From contig NZ_JBHTCT010000038.1 of the NCBI RefSeq assembly GCF_042665595.1, forward strand, positions 1 through 64,000: a stretch of DNA of 64,000 nt, given 5' to 3'. Position numbers and translations under genes: made by a program. The stretch is from Bhargavaea changchunensis. GTDB lineage: Bacteria > Bacillota > Bacilli > Bacillales_A > Planococcaceae. Below, one piece after another: positions 44,914-53,133 of the stretch. The notes under the pieces were generated by a model, which did no database searches, was not told the DNA's origin, and saw only the letters and a program-made list of their open reading frames with translations. Every line of letters starts with the position of its first letter. The stretch's first letter is position 1.

Positions 44914-45975
44914 TCAAAGGAAGAAGAACCCGATGCCCATGATCAGATAGGCGGCAAGCAGGGTCAGCCCCTCGAACCAATTTGACTCCCCATCCAGCGT
45001 GATGACGATTGTCAGCAGTGCCGCCGTGATCATCGCGACCAATTCCGCGACCGTGAACACGAGCGGCATCTGCACCGGCATCATCAGGGAGATGAGGACC
45101 AAGGCAGGTGCAACGAACATCGCGACCTGGAGTGTCGAACCGACGGCGATCTCCACGGATACATCCATCTTGTTCTTGACCGCCAGGATCAGGGCGGAAG
45201 CGTGTTCCGCGGCATTTCCGACGATGGCGACGATGATGACCCCGATAAAGAGCTCCGACCATCCGAAGCGCTCTCCGATGTCCTCAAATGTATGGACAAG
45301 GTTCTCAGACACAAATGCCACCGCTGCCGTAGCCAGAAGCAGAATGAGGATCGCTTTCCCCTTTGACCATTCTGCCTCTTCTTCTTCCTGCTCGCCATGA
45401 CTTTCTTTGTCGGATCCCGTAAAATATCCCCGATGTGTGACCAGCTTGAAAAACAGCCCGGCCAGATAAAGAAGGATCATGATGACCGAGATCCCGATGC
45501 TCAGGCTGATCGTGCCGCGGTCGTCCATACCCTGGGAGAAAATCTCGGGGATGACGAATGCGACAATGATGGCGAAAATCAGGAGTCCCGCATTATATCG
45601 GGCATCCCGCAAACTGAAGTTCTGCCGTTTGTGCTTGAGACCGCCAATGAAAAATGACAGCCCGAGCACAAGAAGCAGGTTGCCGATCACCGAACCGGTC
45701 AGTGAAGCAAGAACGATTCCGACCAATCCAGCCTTGAGAGAGAAAATGGCGATGATCAGCTCTACTGCGTTCCCGAACGTCGCGTTCAGCAGACCGCCAA
45801 TACGCGGTCCGGATATGATTGTCAGTGATTCGGTCGCTCTTCCCATGATTGCGGACAGGCCAATGATGCTCACACAACAAAGGATGAACATGATGACACT
45901 TGACCAGTGGAGAAAAGAGCCTGCCACAACGAGCGGCACACCGACGAACGAAACGATTGTAAAAATCCTATTCAA
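44914..45975 (-). CDS. chaA: Ca2+/H+ antiporter (CaxA/ChaA, YfkE-like)
   Basis: A 353-residue cation exchanger with 11 predicted helices and the two inverted alpha repeats GGLLNATFGNAVELI and IVAIVGNAAEHASA, whose acidic residues bind calcium. An acidic loop (HGEQEEEEAEW) separates the halves. Very close to B. subtilis YfkE. The start is taken as TTG 45975: GGAGGGG lies 6 nt upstream and MNRIF then matches YfkE; ATG 45990 would place this site inside the gene. Confidence 0.94.
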   Translation of the reverse strand: MNRIFTIVSFVGVPLVVAGSFLHWSSVIMFILCCVSIIGLSAIMGRATESLTIISGPRIGGLLNATFGNAVELIIAIFSLKAGLVGIVLASLTGSVIGNLLLVLGLSFFIGGLKHKRQNFSLRDARYNAGLLIFAIIVAFVIPEIFSQGMDDRGTISLSIGISVIMILLYLAGLFFKLVTHRGYFTGSDKESHGEQEEEEAEWSKGKAILILLLATAAVAFVSENLVHTFEDIGERFGWSELFIGVIIVAIVGNAAEHASALILAVKNKMDVSVEIAVGSTLQVAMFVAPALVLISLMMPVQMPLVFTVAELVAMITAALLTIVITLDGESNWFEGLTLLAAYLIMGIGFFFL

Positions 45976-46107
45976 CGAATTCCCCTCCATTGCGTCGACC
46001 ATTATGAGGAACTATACCCCACTGCGATTTGGGTATAACCCGGATCATGGCGGCAGGGCCGGGAACTGAGCGGCGATCATCAGAGGACATTGGTCATAAA
46101 AGATAGA

Positions 46108-46153
46108 AAACCGCCCTGTGGACGGAATATTCTCCGGCCACAGGGCGGTTTAG
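46108..46153 (-). terminator. Terminator of the Fem-like gene
   Basis: 14-bp perfect stem AAACCGCCCTGTGG/CCACAGGGCGGTTT around a 16-nt loop, followed by TTCTAT on the minus strand. Confidence 0.88.
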
Positions 46154-46161
46154 GTCTGCGC

Positions 46162-47202
46162 TCAGCGACGCAGTTTCTTTTTCAGTTTCTGAAGCTTCGG
46201 CACAACATTGACGAACATTGTATAGAGCAGCGGGTTATAGACTTTGTCCACTTCGCCGATGTATTCCGTATGCCCATCCTTATCACAGAAGCTTTTCTTG
46301 AACAGATACAATCCGTCTTTCGGACTCAGTTCAAAGACGCCTCCAAAGTCATATTGTTCGGCGCCTTCCGAGATTCCCCATTTGATCATCTCATAGTTCA
46401 TCAGATGGTTCGGGTTCAGGTTGCGCTTCTCGTTGGTGCTTCCTGCATACAGATAGTACAGCTTGCCGCTGTAATTGATTGTCAGCCCGGCAGCCAGCTG
46501 GTCACCTTCATGTTCGGCAATATAAATGCGGAAGTTTTCCCCGAACGCCTCGCGCATCCGCTTAAAGTAATCGATCGAGCGCGTCGTGATTCCGTTCCGC
46601 TCCGCCATCGTCCTGTAGATCGAATAGAAGTCTTCCAGGTACTCGTCGCTATCACCATAACTCACAGTGACGCCCTTCTTGATTGCGCCCCGGATGATAT
46701 TCCGGCATTTCTTCGAAAACTTCATCATGATCGACTCTTCGTCGTGATCCTCAAAATAGAGGATCATGTTGAGACGGGGCTGGATGAGTGCTTCCTTTTC
46801 CTCATCACGGTTATGGACTTTGAAGCCCATCGATGTGAACTGCTGTTCAAGCGATCCGGAATAGCGCACTTCCGGATCGAACTTTAAAGCAAACGCCTTA
46901 TGTTTCTTCACCAGCGGCTCGACTTCTTTCACGAGCCTGAAAAGGAGTTCCCGGTCGGTGACATCGCATACCGGACCCCGGGGTGCATACAGCAATGAGA
47001 ACCCTCCAGGCACTTTCCTGACGAGAATCGACATTGCCGCTACGATCTCTCCATCCTGTTCCACATACACCTGTTCATTGCCCCAGTCGTTCTTCACTTT
47101 CGACCATTGCAAGTCCTGCGTGATGGCGCGGTGCGGAGATGTTTTCACAAACTCTTCATACCTGGCCGTCATTTCTTTGTTGTTGCGATCTAAGATTGGC
47201 AC
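46162..47202 (-). CDS. FemABX-type peptidoglycan bridge transferase
   Basis: A 346-residue double-GNAT-fold protein of the FemABX family, enzymes that add amino acids from aminoacyl-tRNA to the stem-peptide Lys. Typical segments: QDLQWSKVKNDWGNEQVYVEQDG, SLLYAPRGPVCD, SKKCRNIIRGAIKKGVTV, LYYLYAGSTNEKRNLNPNHLMNYE and QYDFGGVFELSPKDGLYLFKKSF. GTG start at 47202 is preceded by GGAGG. It follows the ATP-grasp gene by 56 nt with an intrinsic terminator in between. Probably adds the first bridge residue or acts with the ligase. Confidence 0.88.
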   Translation of the reverse strand: MPILDRNNKEMTARYEEFVKTSPHRAITQDLQWSKVKNDWGNEQVYVEQDGEIVAAMSILVRKVPGGFSLLYAPRGPVCDVTDRELLFRLVKEVEPLVKKHKAFALKFDPEVRYSGSLEQQFTSMGFKVHNRDEEKEALIQPRLNMILYFEDHDEESIMMKFSKKCRNIIRGAIKKGVTVSYGDSDEYLEDFYSIYRTMAERNGITTRSIDYFKRMREAFGENFRIYIAEHEGDQLAAGLTINYSGKLYYLYAGSTNEKRNLNPNHLMNYEMIKWGISEGAEQYDFGGVFELSPKDGLYLFKKSFCDKDGHTEYIGEVDKVYNPLLYTMFVNVVPKLQKLKKKLRR

Positions 47203-47232
47203 CCTATGTAAACCTCCATATCCATCAGCAAG

Positions 47233-47258
47233 AAAACCCGCCTCCAAGCAAGGCGGGA
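47233..47258 (-). terminator. Intrinsic terminator between ATP-grasp and Fem genes
   Basis: Stem CCCGCC/GGCGGG (47252-47257 with 47238-47243), 8-nt loop, then TTTTCTT on the minus strand. It begins at the stop of the ATP-grasp gene. Confidence 0.7.
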
Positions 47259-48479
47259 TCACCCTCTCGGATTGAAGTATTCTTCAAACCGCTGATGGTA
47301 AGTCTTATAGTATGAGTAAAGCTTGAATCGGCGGATAAAGCTCCGGTCCTTTTCATAGTAAAGCGTCGAGGCGGTCTTCCCTTCCCGAATCAGGCGCTGG
47401 ACCTGTTCTTTCAGCTCCGGGTCGGTCGTGTATTTCACGACGATATCGAGAGGGATGCCATGCCAGAGCACTTCGTTATCCCCGTAGACGACAGGGTTGT
47501 CACGGTGATAGACCCTGTCCTCTACAAGATATTTCGACATGTTGTATCCGTTTGCAGTCACAAAAAAGCTGCTTCGGCCCTGGCGGATGTTCAGTTCAAA
47601 GATCTTGAACTTCCCGTCACGCCGGTCGTACTTCAGGTCGATGTTCGCAAAGCCTGTGAAGTTGATCGCTTCCAGGAAACGCTTGTACTGGTCATACAGT
47701 TCCTGATTTTTGTCACCGACAATGGCCACATAATTGCCGATCAGGATCGGAGTCGGGTCTTCCAGAACCACATGGCCGAGGCACATCATCCGGACTTTGC
47801 CGTTCCTGTCGCAATAGGCGTTCAATACGTACATCGTCGTGTCATCACCCGGGATATAGTCCTGGATGATGAGCGTCCCGTCATACGTGGAACCGTAAAT
47901 CTTGGTGATTGCGTCGACGAACTCTTCACGGCTGTCGACAACGTATGCCTTTTTCTTCCCTTCGAATTGTGCATTGAAATAGCGCATGCTATCCGAAGGC
48001 TTCACAACGGCCGGGAAGTCGAACGGCAATTCCATATGCGGGTCCATTCCTTTTTTGAAGATGACTGTTCCGGGATAATCCAGTCCGTACTCCTCGCACA
48101 TCGAATAGAACTTTTCCTTGAAGATGATATCGTCCATCATCTGCTCACTGACGAAAGGAAGGATATAGTGCGGTTCCAGGACCGCCCGCGCCCGGACAGC
48201 AAGCTCTACATAGTTCTCATTGCTGGCGACCAATATCAGCTTTTCCGCCCGCTCTTTCAGTTCGTCCTTTAATGATAGCAAACTCTCCGCGAAAGTCTTC
48301 GGATCGTCGAAATTCTCAAAGATCTTCTTTTCTAAGATTTTGCTGTGCATCGTGGACAGGAGATGCCCTTTCGTCGCCACGATGCTCCTGATGCCGTACT
48401 CCTCATGGAAGGCACGCGCCATTCCATACGCATTATCATCCGATCCCAAAATAACGGGCAAGAAATCCATTTTCGGCAT
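47259..48479 (-). CDS. ATP-grasp carboxylate-amine ligase, probable D-Asp/D-Glu ligase
   Basis: A 406-residue ATP-grasp protein. N-terminal pre-grasp domain (~1-120), ATP-binding segment DFPAVVKPSDSMRYF, YVVDSREEFVDAI, LIIQDYIPGDDTTMYVLNAY, and metal-binding FKIFELNIRQGRSSFFVTANGYNM. It resembles the Asl-type D-aspartate ligases that activate D-Asp as acyl phosphate and attach it to Lys of the peptidoglycan stem. The Fem-like gene directly follows, and an Asp/Glu racemase gene lies 4 kb away on the same strand. The assignment to cross-bridge synthesis is inference from family and context. Confidence 0.82.
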   Translation of the reverse strand: MPKMDFLPVILGSDDNAYGMARAFHEEYGIRSIVATKGHLLSTMHSKILEKKIFENFDDPKTFAESLLSLKDELKERAEKLILVASNENYVELAVRARAVLEPHYILPFVSEQMMDDIIFKEKFYSMCEEYGLDYPGTVIFKKGMDPHMELPFDFPAVVKPSDSMRYFNAQFEGKKKAYVVDSREEFVDAITKIYGSTYDGTLIIQDYIPGDDTTMYVLNAYCDRNGKVRMMCLGHVVLEDPTPILIGNYVAIVGDKNQELYDQYKRFLEAINFTGFANIDLKYDRRDGKFKIFELNIRQGRSSFFVTANGYNMSKYLVEDRVYHRDNPVVYGDNEVLWHGIPLDIVVKYTTDPELKEQVQRLIREGKTASTLYYEKDRSFIRRFKLYSYYKTYHQRFEEYFNPRG

Positions 48480-48787
48480 AGTTTAAACCCCTTCATTCTT
48501 GTACGGTGCCATCATTTTTCGACATCCGCAAATCAACTTTCAGTCTATCTTACGCCGCTCTGTCAAGTCAAGGAAGCCGCGGACCCGCGGTGTGGTCATG
48601 ATGGGAACGGAATGGGGAGCCCGTGGGTTCCCTTCCCTGACTTTCTTCCCCTTTCAAGAACGGGTTTTTCGCAATATCAGACATGATTCGATAATCCGGT
48701 TGACGAGTTCATTTCTGAAAGCTAGATTTAATGAAGCGGGATGGAAGAAATAGACTCATCCGCCAAATTATCAAAAGGGGAACCGTC

Positions 48788-50077
48788 ATGAATCTGAATA
48801 CTATCACGTCACCGAGGGAAACGGTTTATCTGATCCTCTCGGCAATTGCGAGCGTCCTGATTTATCTGGCCGCCGCGGTATCCATCATCGGGATCGGCAT
48901 CGCGCTCATCGTGTTCGCGTTCGTCCTGTTCACCAATGCGATCATGCTCGGATCGGTCCGGGGCAATGGCGTCCGTCTTTCTGAACGCCAGTTTCCGGAT
49001 GTATATGGGCGTGCGGCTGAACTGTCTGCAAAAATGGGGCTGCGCAGCGTGCCGGACATCTTCCTCGTACAGTCCGAAGGGGCGCTGAATGCCTTTGCCA
49101 CCCGCTTTTTCGGGCGGAATATGATCGTCCTGTATTCCGAAGTGTTTGAGCTGGCCCGCGAGAAAGGGGAAAAGGAACTGGATTTCATCATCGCCCATGA
49201 GCTGGCCCATATCCGGAGACGCCACATCTGGAAAAACCTCCTCATCATGCCGGCCCGTTTCATCCCATTCCTTGCGCAGGCCTACAGCCGGTCCTGTGAA
49301 TATTCATGTGACCGGGAAGCCGCATATATAACCGGGGACGGCGCTGCGGCAAAGCGAGCGCTCACATTGCTCGGTGCCGGCAAGGGGGTCTACAGGGAAG
49401 TCGACGAGACGGTCTGGCTGGAACAGATTCATTCCGAATCAAACGGCGCCGTCTGGCTGAGCGAAATCCTCTCTTCGCATCCCAACCTGCCGAAACGCGT
49501 ACAGGCAGTCGGCCATTTCATGCAGGTTGAGGGCACGCCCCATTACCGGCAGAACAACGGGCGGATTGCACTCTGGGCCGCGGGATTGACTGCGATTGCG
49601 GTTGCCGTCTATGTCGGTGTCCTCGTTTCCTTTGCCGGAGGCGGTCTAGTCTACGGCAACTTGCTGCCGGCCGCTGTCGCAGAACCGGAAGCGTTTTTCG
49701 AGGAATACGATCTTCCTCCCCTCTCGGATGCGGTCTATGAGTTCGATGACGACCGGCTCAGGGAACTGATCGCGGACGGAGCGGATCTGGAAGAAACCGA
49801 CGAAGACGGGACGACCGCGCTTCACTATGCCTCCTATGCGGGCAATGCTCCTGCAGCCGCCATCCTCCTTGAGGCGGGGGCCGACCCGAATGCAACTGAC
49901 ATTAACGGCACCGCCCTCACCACCGCTCTTGATTTCGGCTATTATGATATCGCGCTGCTTCTTTACGAAGCCGGTGCAGATCCGTATGCCAAAAGCGTGG
50001 AGGGCATAGATGCCCTTGAATCCCTCGGAGTCACAACACCGGAGGAATTTGAACAAGAACTGAAAAACAACCTTTAA
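48788..50077 (+). CDS. M48 metalloprotease with C-terminal ankyrin repeats
   Basis: A 429-residue membrane protease. Two adjacent N-terminal helices (~13-55), M48 zinc site HELAH (137-141) with third ligand Glu171 in SRSCEYSCDREA, a further membrane helix (~262-295), then about three ankyrin repeats (~322-402; DGTTALHYASYAGN, LLEAGADPNATDINGTALTTALDFGY, LLYEAGADPYA). HtpX/Ste24-like core, but ankyrin tails are not part of standard HtpX. AAAGGGGA precedes the ATG. Possible membrane quality-control protease that recruits a partner through the ankyrin domain. Confidence 0.88.
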   Translation: MNLNTITSPRETVYLILSAIASVLIYLAAAVSIIGIGIALIVFAFVLFTNAIMLGSVRGNGVRLSERQFPDVYGRAAELSAKMGLRSVPDIFLVQSEGALNAFATRFFGRNMIVLYSEVFELAREKGEKELDFIIAHELAHIRRRHIWKNLLIMPARFIPFLAQAYSRSCEYSCDREAAYITGDGAAAKRALTLLGAGKGVYREVDETVWLEQIHSESNGAVWLSEILSSHPNLPKRVQAVGHFMQVEGTPHYRQNNGRIALWAAGLTAIAVAVYVGVLVSFAGGGLVYGNLLPAAVAEPEAFFEEYDLPPLSDAVYEFDDDRLRELIADGADLEETDEDGTTALHYASYAGNAPAAAILLEAGADPNATDINGTALTTALDFGYYDIALLLYEAGADPYAKSVEGIDALESLGVTTPEEFEQELKNNL

Positions 50078-50090
50078 CTGAACGGACAGC

Positions 50091-50133
50091 ACCCCGGAGA
50101 ATACGCGCAGAGCGTGGTTCCGGGGTGTTTTTC
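50091..50133 (+). terminator. Terminator of the M48 gene
   Basis: Stem CACCCCGGA/TCCGGGGTG around an inner hairpin, followed by TTTTTC. Confidence 0.82.
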
Positions 50134-50263
50134 AACGTCTTTCCCAACATCAGGATTCAAACACGGGCAATCAGGGCAAACAACAAGGTAGATATCCTTT
50201 CTCGATTTAATTGTTATAGAAATCGAATCCCTCCGACTACTTTTATTATTTCAATATAGAATT

Positions 50264-50345
50264 TATATTCAGAATAACGCTTTAATTCTTGATTATTCAC
50301 TGGAATAAAATTATTTTTGACAATTGAAAATGCCGGGAGTAGTAT
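50264..50345 (+). promoter_or_regulatory. dtpT promoter region with possible CodY box
   Basis: TTGACA (50317-50322) and TAGTAT (50340-50345) with 17-nt spacing, 32 nt before the dtpT start. At 50264-50278 TATATTCAGAATAAC matches 10 of 15 positions of the CodY consensus AATTTTCWGAAAATT. Peptide transporters are common CodY targets. The rest of the 300-nt gap 50078-50377 is AT-rich with no gene. Confidence 0.5.
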
Positions 50346-50377
50346 AAGATGGTCTACAATTAAGGAGGTAGCACAAC

Positions 50378-51862
50378 ATGTCGCGTCTATCGCACCGTGA
50401 AATTGTGGAAAGTGTCCCTCAGAAAGGGTTCTTCGGACATCCGAAAGGACTGTTCACCCTCTTCTTCACTGAATTCTGGGAACGTTTTTCCTACTACGGG
50501 ATGAGGGCCATCCTCGTCTTCTATATGTACTACGAAGTTTCAGAAGGCGGTCTCGGCCTCAGCGAACCGCTTGCCCTTTCGATCATGTCGATCTACGGCT
50601 CGCTCGTCTACATGTCCGGAATCATCGGCGGCTGGCTAGCCGACCGTGTGTTCGGCACATCGAAAGCCGTCTTCTACGGCGGTATCCTCATTATGTTCGG
50701 CCATATCGCCTTGGCCATTCCGGGGAATGTCGCCCTGTTCTTTATCTCGATGGTGCTGATCGTCCTCGGTACAGGTCTTCTGAAGCCGAACGTATCGAGC
50801 GCAGTCGGCGAGATCTACCCTAAAGACGACCACCGGCTTGATGCCGGGTTCTCCATCTTCTACATGGGGATCAACCTCGGCGGGTTCCTTGCACCGCTGA
50901 TTGTCGGCGCTCTCATGGGCGTAAGCTTCCACCTTGGATTCGCTGTCGCTGCGGTCGGGATGTTCATAGGCCTCGTCACGTTCGTCATCACAAAGAAAAA
51001 GAACCTGGGACTTGCAGGCACGCAAGTACCAAACCCCCTGACTCCAGACGAAAAGAAAAAGTGGATCAGGAACACGGTCATCGGCCTGGTTGTCATTGCA
51101 GTCATTCTGGCAGTGATGATTCCACAGGGCCTGGTCACGATCGAGGGCGTCATTGCGCTTGTCGGTGTACTCGGGATCCTGATTCCGACCGCCTACTTCA
51201 TCGTCATGTACCGCAGCCCGAAAACGACGCCGACCGAGCAGTCGCGTCTCATCGCATACATCCCGCTGTTCATCGCATCGGTCATGTTCTGGGCGATTCA
51301 GGAACAAGGTTCCACCATCCTGGCGCGCTATGCGGACAAGCGGACAGACCTGAATGCATTCGGCTTTGAGATCTCTCCTGCCTGGTTCCAGTCGCTGAAC
51401 CCGCTGTTCATCATTATCCTGGCGCCGGTGTTTGCCTGGATGTGGACGCGCCTCGGTGACCGGAACCCGACGATTCCACGGAAGTTCTCGTTCGGTCTCC
51501 TGTTTGCAGGTCTGTCGTTCCTCGTCATCCTCCTCCCGGGTATGCTCGGAGGAGAAGGCGCCCTGGTCAACCCGATGTGGCTTGTCCTGAGCTACTTCCT
51601 CGTTGTCCTCGGTGAGCTTTGCCTGTCACCTGTCGGCCTCGCTGCGACAACGCGTCTCGCGCCTGCAGCATTCTCCGCCCAGACCATGAGCCTCTGGTTC
51701 CTGTCGAACGCGGCTGCACAGGCGATCAACGCACAGATCGTCAAGCTGAACACACCTGAAACAGAAAACATTTACTTCGGAACTATCGGAGGCCTGGCGA
51801 TTGTCCTCGGGATCATCCTCTTCCTCGCAGCACCGAAGATTATGAAATTCATCAAAGATTAA
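50378..51862 (+). CDS. dtpT: proton-dependent di/tripeptide transporter (POT family)
   Basis: A 494-residue POT/PTR-family symporter with about 14 helices. The signature ExxERFSYYG lies in FFTEFWERFSYYGMRAIL (helix 1), followed by GGWLADRVFGTSKAVFYGG and the PTR2 motif FSIFYMGINLGGFLAPLIVG. Imports di- and tripeptides with protons. AAGGAGG precedes the ATG. Its 3' region carries the dispersed structured element, then a terminator. Confidence 0.95.
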   Translation: MSRLSHREIVESVPQKGFFGHPKGLFTLFFTEFWERFSYYGMRAILVFYMYYEVSEGGLGLSEPLALSIMSIYGSLVYMSGIIGGWLADRVFGTSKAVFYGGILIMFGHIALAIPGNVALFFISMVLIVLGTGLLKPNVSSAVGEIYPKDDHRLDAGFSIFYMGINLGGFLAPLIVGALMGVSFHLGFAVAAVGMFIGLVTFVITKKKNLGLAGTQVPNPLTPDEKKKWIRNTVIGLVVIAVILAVMIPQGLVTIEGVIALVGVLGILIPTAYFIVMYRSPKTTPTEQSRLIAYIPLFIASVMFWAIQEQGSTILARYADKRTDLNAFGFEISPAWFQSLNPLFIIILAPVFAWMWTRLGDRNPTIPRKFSFGLLFAGLSFLVILLPGMLGGEGALVNPMWLVLSYFLVVLGELCLSPVGLAATTRLAPAAFSAQTMSLWFLSNAAAQAINAQIVKLNTPETENIYFGTIGGLAIVLGIILFLAAPKIMKFIKD

Positions 51863-51863
51863 G

Positions 51864-52064
51864 AACAAAAGCGCAAGCGCCCGCTTAGCAACGTACAAAT
51901 TGGAGCCCTTCGCAATGAGATAAAGGAAACACGTCGAGGAACGAGCCGATGTTGACTTATCGCAATGGAGAAGGGTGAAGTTTGCTAGTTGCTGGGCGCT
52001 GGAGCTGGCCGTGGAAGCCAAGTGAATAGTGTTATCCACAGAGTGACGATTTATAATTTCCTGA
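51864..52064 (+). repeat. Dispersed structured element, copy B (intact)
   Basis: About 200 nt starting 1 nt after the dtpT stop. It can form one long hairpin on the plus strand: AGCGCCC (51876-51882) with GGGCGCT (51994-52000), AGCAAC (51887-51892) with GTTGCT (51988-51993), CCCTTC (51906-51911) with GAAGGG (51970-51975), and an inner arm GATAA (51919-51923) with TTATC (51957-51961). Copy A at 20202-20361 is homologous but lacks the 3' arm. Homology continues past the hairpin to about 52064. Confidence 0.88.
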
Positions 52065-52074
52065 GCAACATACG

Positions 52075-52108
52075 AAAAGACGCCCGCCATCATGGCCGGG
52101 CGTCTTTT
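52075..52108. terminator. Bidirectional terminator, dtpT / metallopeptidase gene
   Basis: 12-bp stem AAAAGACGCCCG/CGGGCGTCTTTT with an inner CC/GG pair. Confidence 0.9.
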
Positions 52109-52112
52109 GCTG

Positions 52113-52988
52113 TTACCGCAGAAGTTCAGAGAATGTATCGCCGTGATCAAGGTCGCCGTATTTAAATCCTCGGTTGAACCAATCCATCCGCTGCTCAGAT
52201 GTACCGTGGGTGAAACTTTCCGGAACGACGTATCCCCGGGACCGGCGCTGGATCGTATCGTCCCCGATGGCGCTGGCCGCGTTCATCGCTTCCTCAAAGT
52301 CGCCTTCCTCCAGGTAGCCCCGTTCCTGGGCATGCTTTGCCCAGACACCGGACAAGTAGTCGGCCTGAAGCTCCATTGCAACAGAATAACGGTTGTACTC
52401 TTCCTTGCTCACCTGCTGGCGGACCCGGTTTACTTCCTCGTTGACGCCGAGAAGCGTCTGGACGTGGTGGCCGACCTCATGGGCGACGACATATGCCATT
52501 GCAAAGTCTCCGGGTGCATTGAACTGGTTTTTCAATTCGTTATAAAAACTCAGATCGATATAAAGCTTGTGGTCGCCCGGACAATAAAACGGACCGACCG
52601 CGGCGCTGTTGAAACCGCACGCCGACTGGACGCTTCCGGTATAAAGGACGAGTGTAGGCTCCTGGTAAGTCATGCCGTTTTCCTCAAAGATGTCTCCCCA
52701 GATTTCTTCGGTATCGGCCAGAACGACTCCAACGAAATCCGCCAGTTCCTCTTCCTCGGCCGTCTCCACATAACCTGTGCCGCCTTCCTGTCCTCCCGAA
52801 CCTGCCTGATCCGAGCCGCCCATGCCGAACAGCCCGTCCAGTCCGCCGCCGAACAGCAGGAACAGGATAATCCCGACAATTCCGAGTCCCCCGCCGCCGA
52901 TCGCGACAGGGCCACCGAACCCGCCCGGACTTCTCTGTCCGCGCCGGTCCTCGATATTTGAACTTTGTCTCCTGCCTCTCGTCTTCAT
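52113..52988 (-). CDS. YpfJ-type neutral zinc metallopeptidase
   Basis: A 291-residue membrane-anchored metallopeptidase of the YpfJ/KPN_02809 family (PF04228). Basic N-terminus (KTRGRRQSSNIEDRRG), one glycine-rich transmembrane segment (~28-50), then the domain with CGFNSAAVGPFYCPGDHKLYIDL and zinc motif VVAHEVGHHVQTLLG, and the third ligand region MELQADYLSGVWA. Start 52988 follows GGGAGG. Substrate unknown. Confidence 0.92.
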   Translation of the reverse strand: MKTRGRRQSSNIEDRRGQRSPGGFGGPVAIGGGGLGIVGIILFLLFGGGLDGLFGMGGSDQAGSGGQEGGTGYVETAEEEELADFVGVVLADTEEIWGDIFEENGMTYQEPTLVLYTGSVQSACGFNSAAVGPFYCPGDHKLYIDLSFYNELKNQFNAPGDFAMAYVVAHEVGHHVQTLLGVNEEVNRVRQQVSKEEYNRYSVAMELQADYLSGVWAKHAQERGYLEEGDFEEAMNAASAIGDDTIQRRSRGYVVPESFTHGTSEQRMDWFNRGFKYGDLDHGDTFSELLR

Positions 52989-53095
52989 GCTATTTCCTCC
53001 CTGCCGTTCTTCATGCAAATGTCATTGATTGTTCTTTACCCAAAAACATCACAGGTCATACGCAGGGATATGATTTCAGGGTTATGCAGCAAAGA

Positions 53096-53118
53096 CAAAA
53101 GGCCGCCCGCCGGCAGCC
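53096..53118 (-). terminator. Terminator of the rsbR-like gene
   Basis: Stem GGCTGCC/GGCGGCC (one G-T pair) with a GGCG loop, followed by TTTTGT on the minus strand. Confidence 0.65.
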
Positions 53119-53133
53119 TGATATGTAATGGTA

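Noticed and set aside
52113..52988. Glycine-rich segment of the zinc metallopeptidase as a frameshift or low-complexity artefact
   Set aside because: The Gly-rich transmembrane region is normal for the YpfJ family and the frame is continuous.
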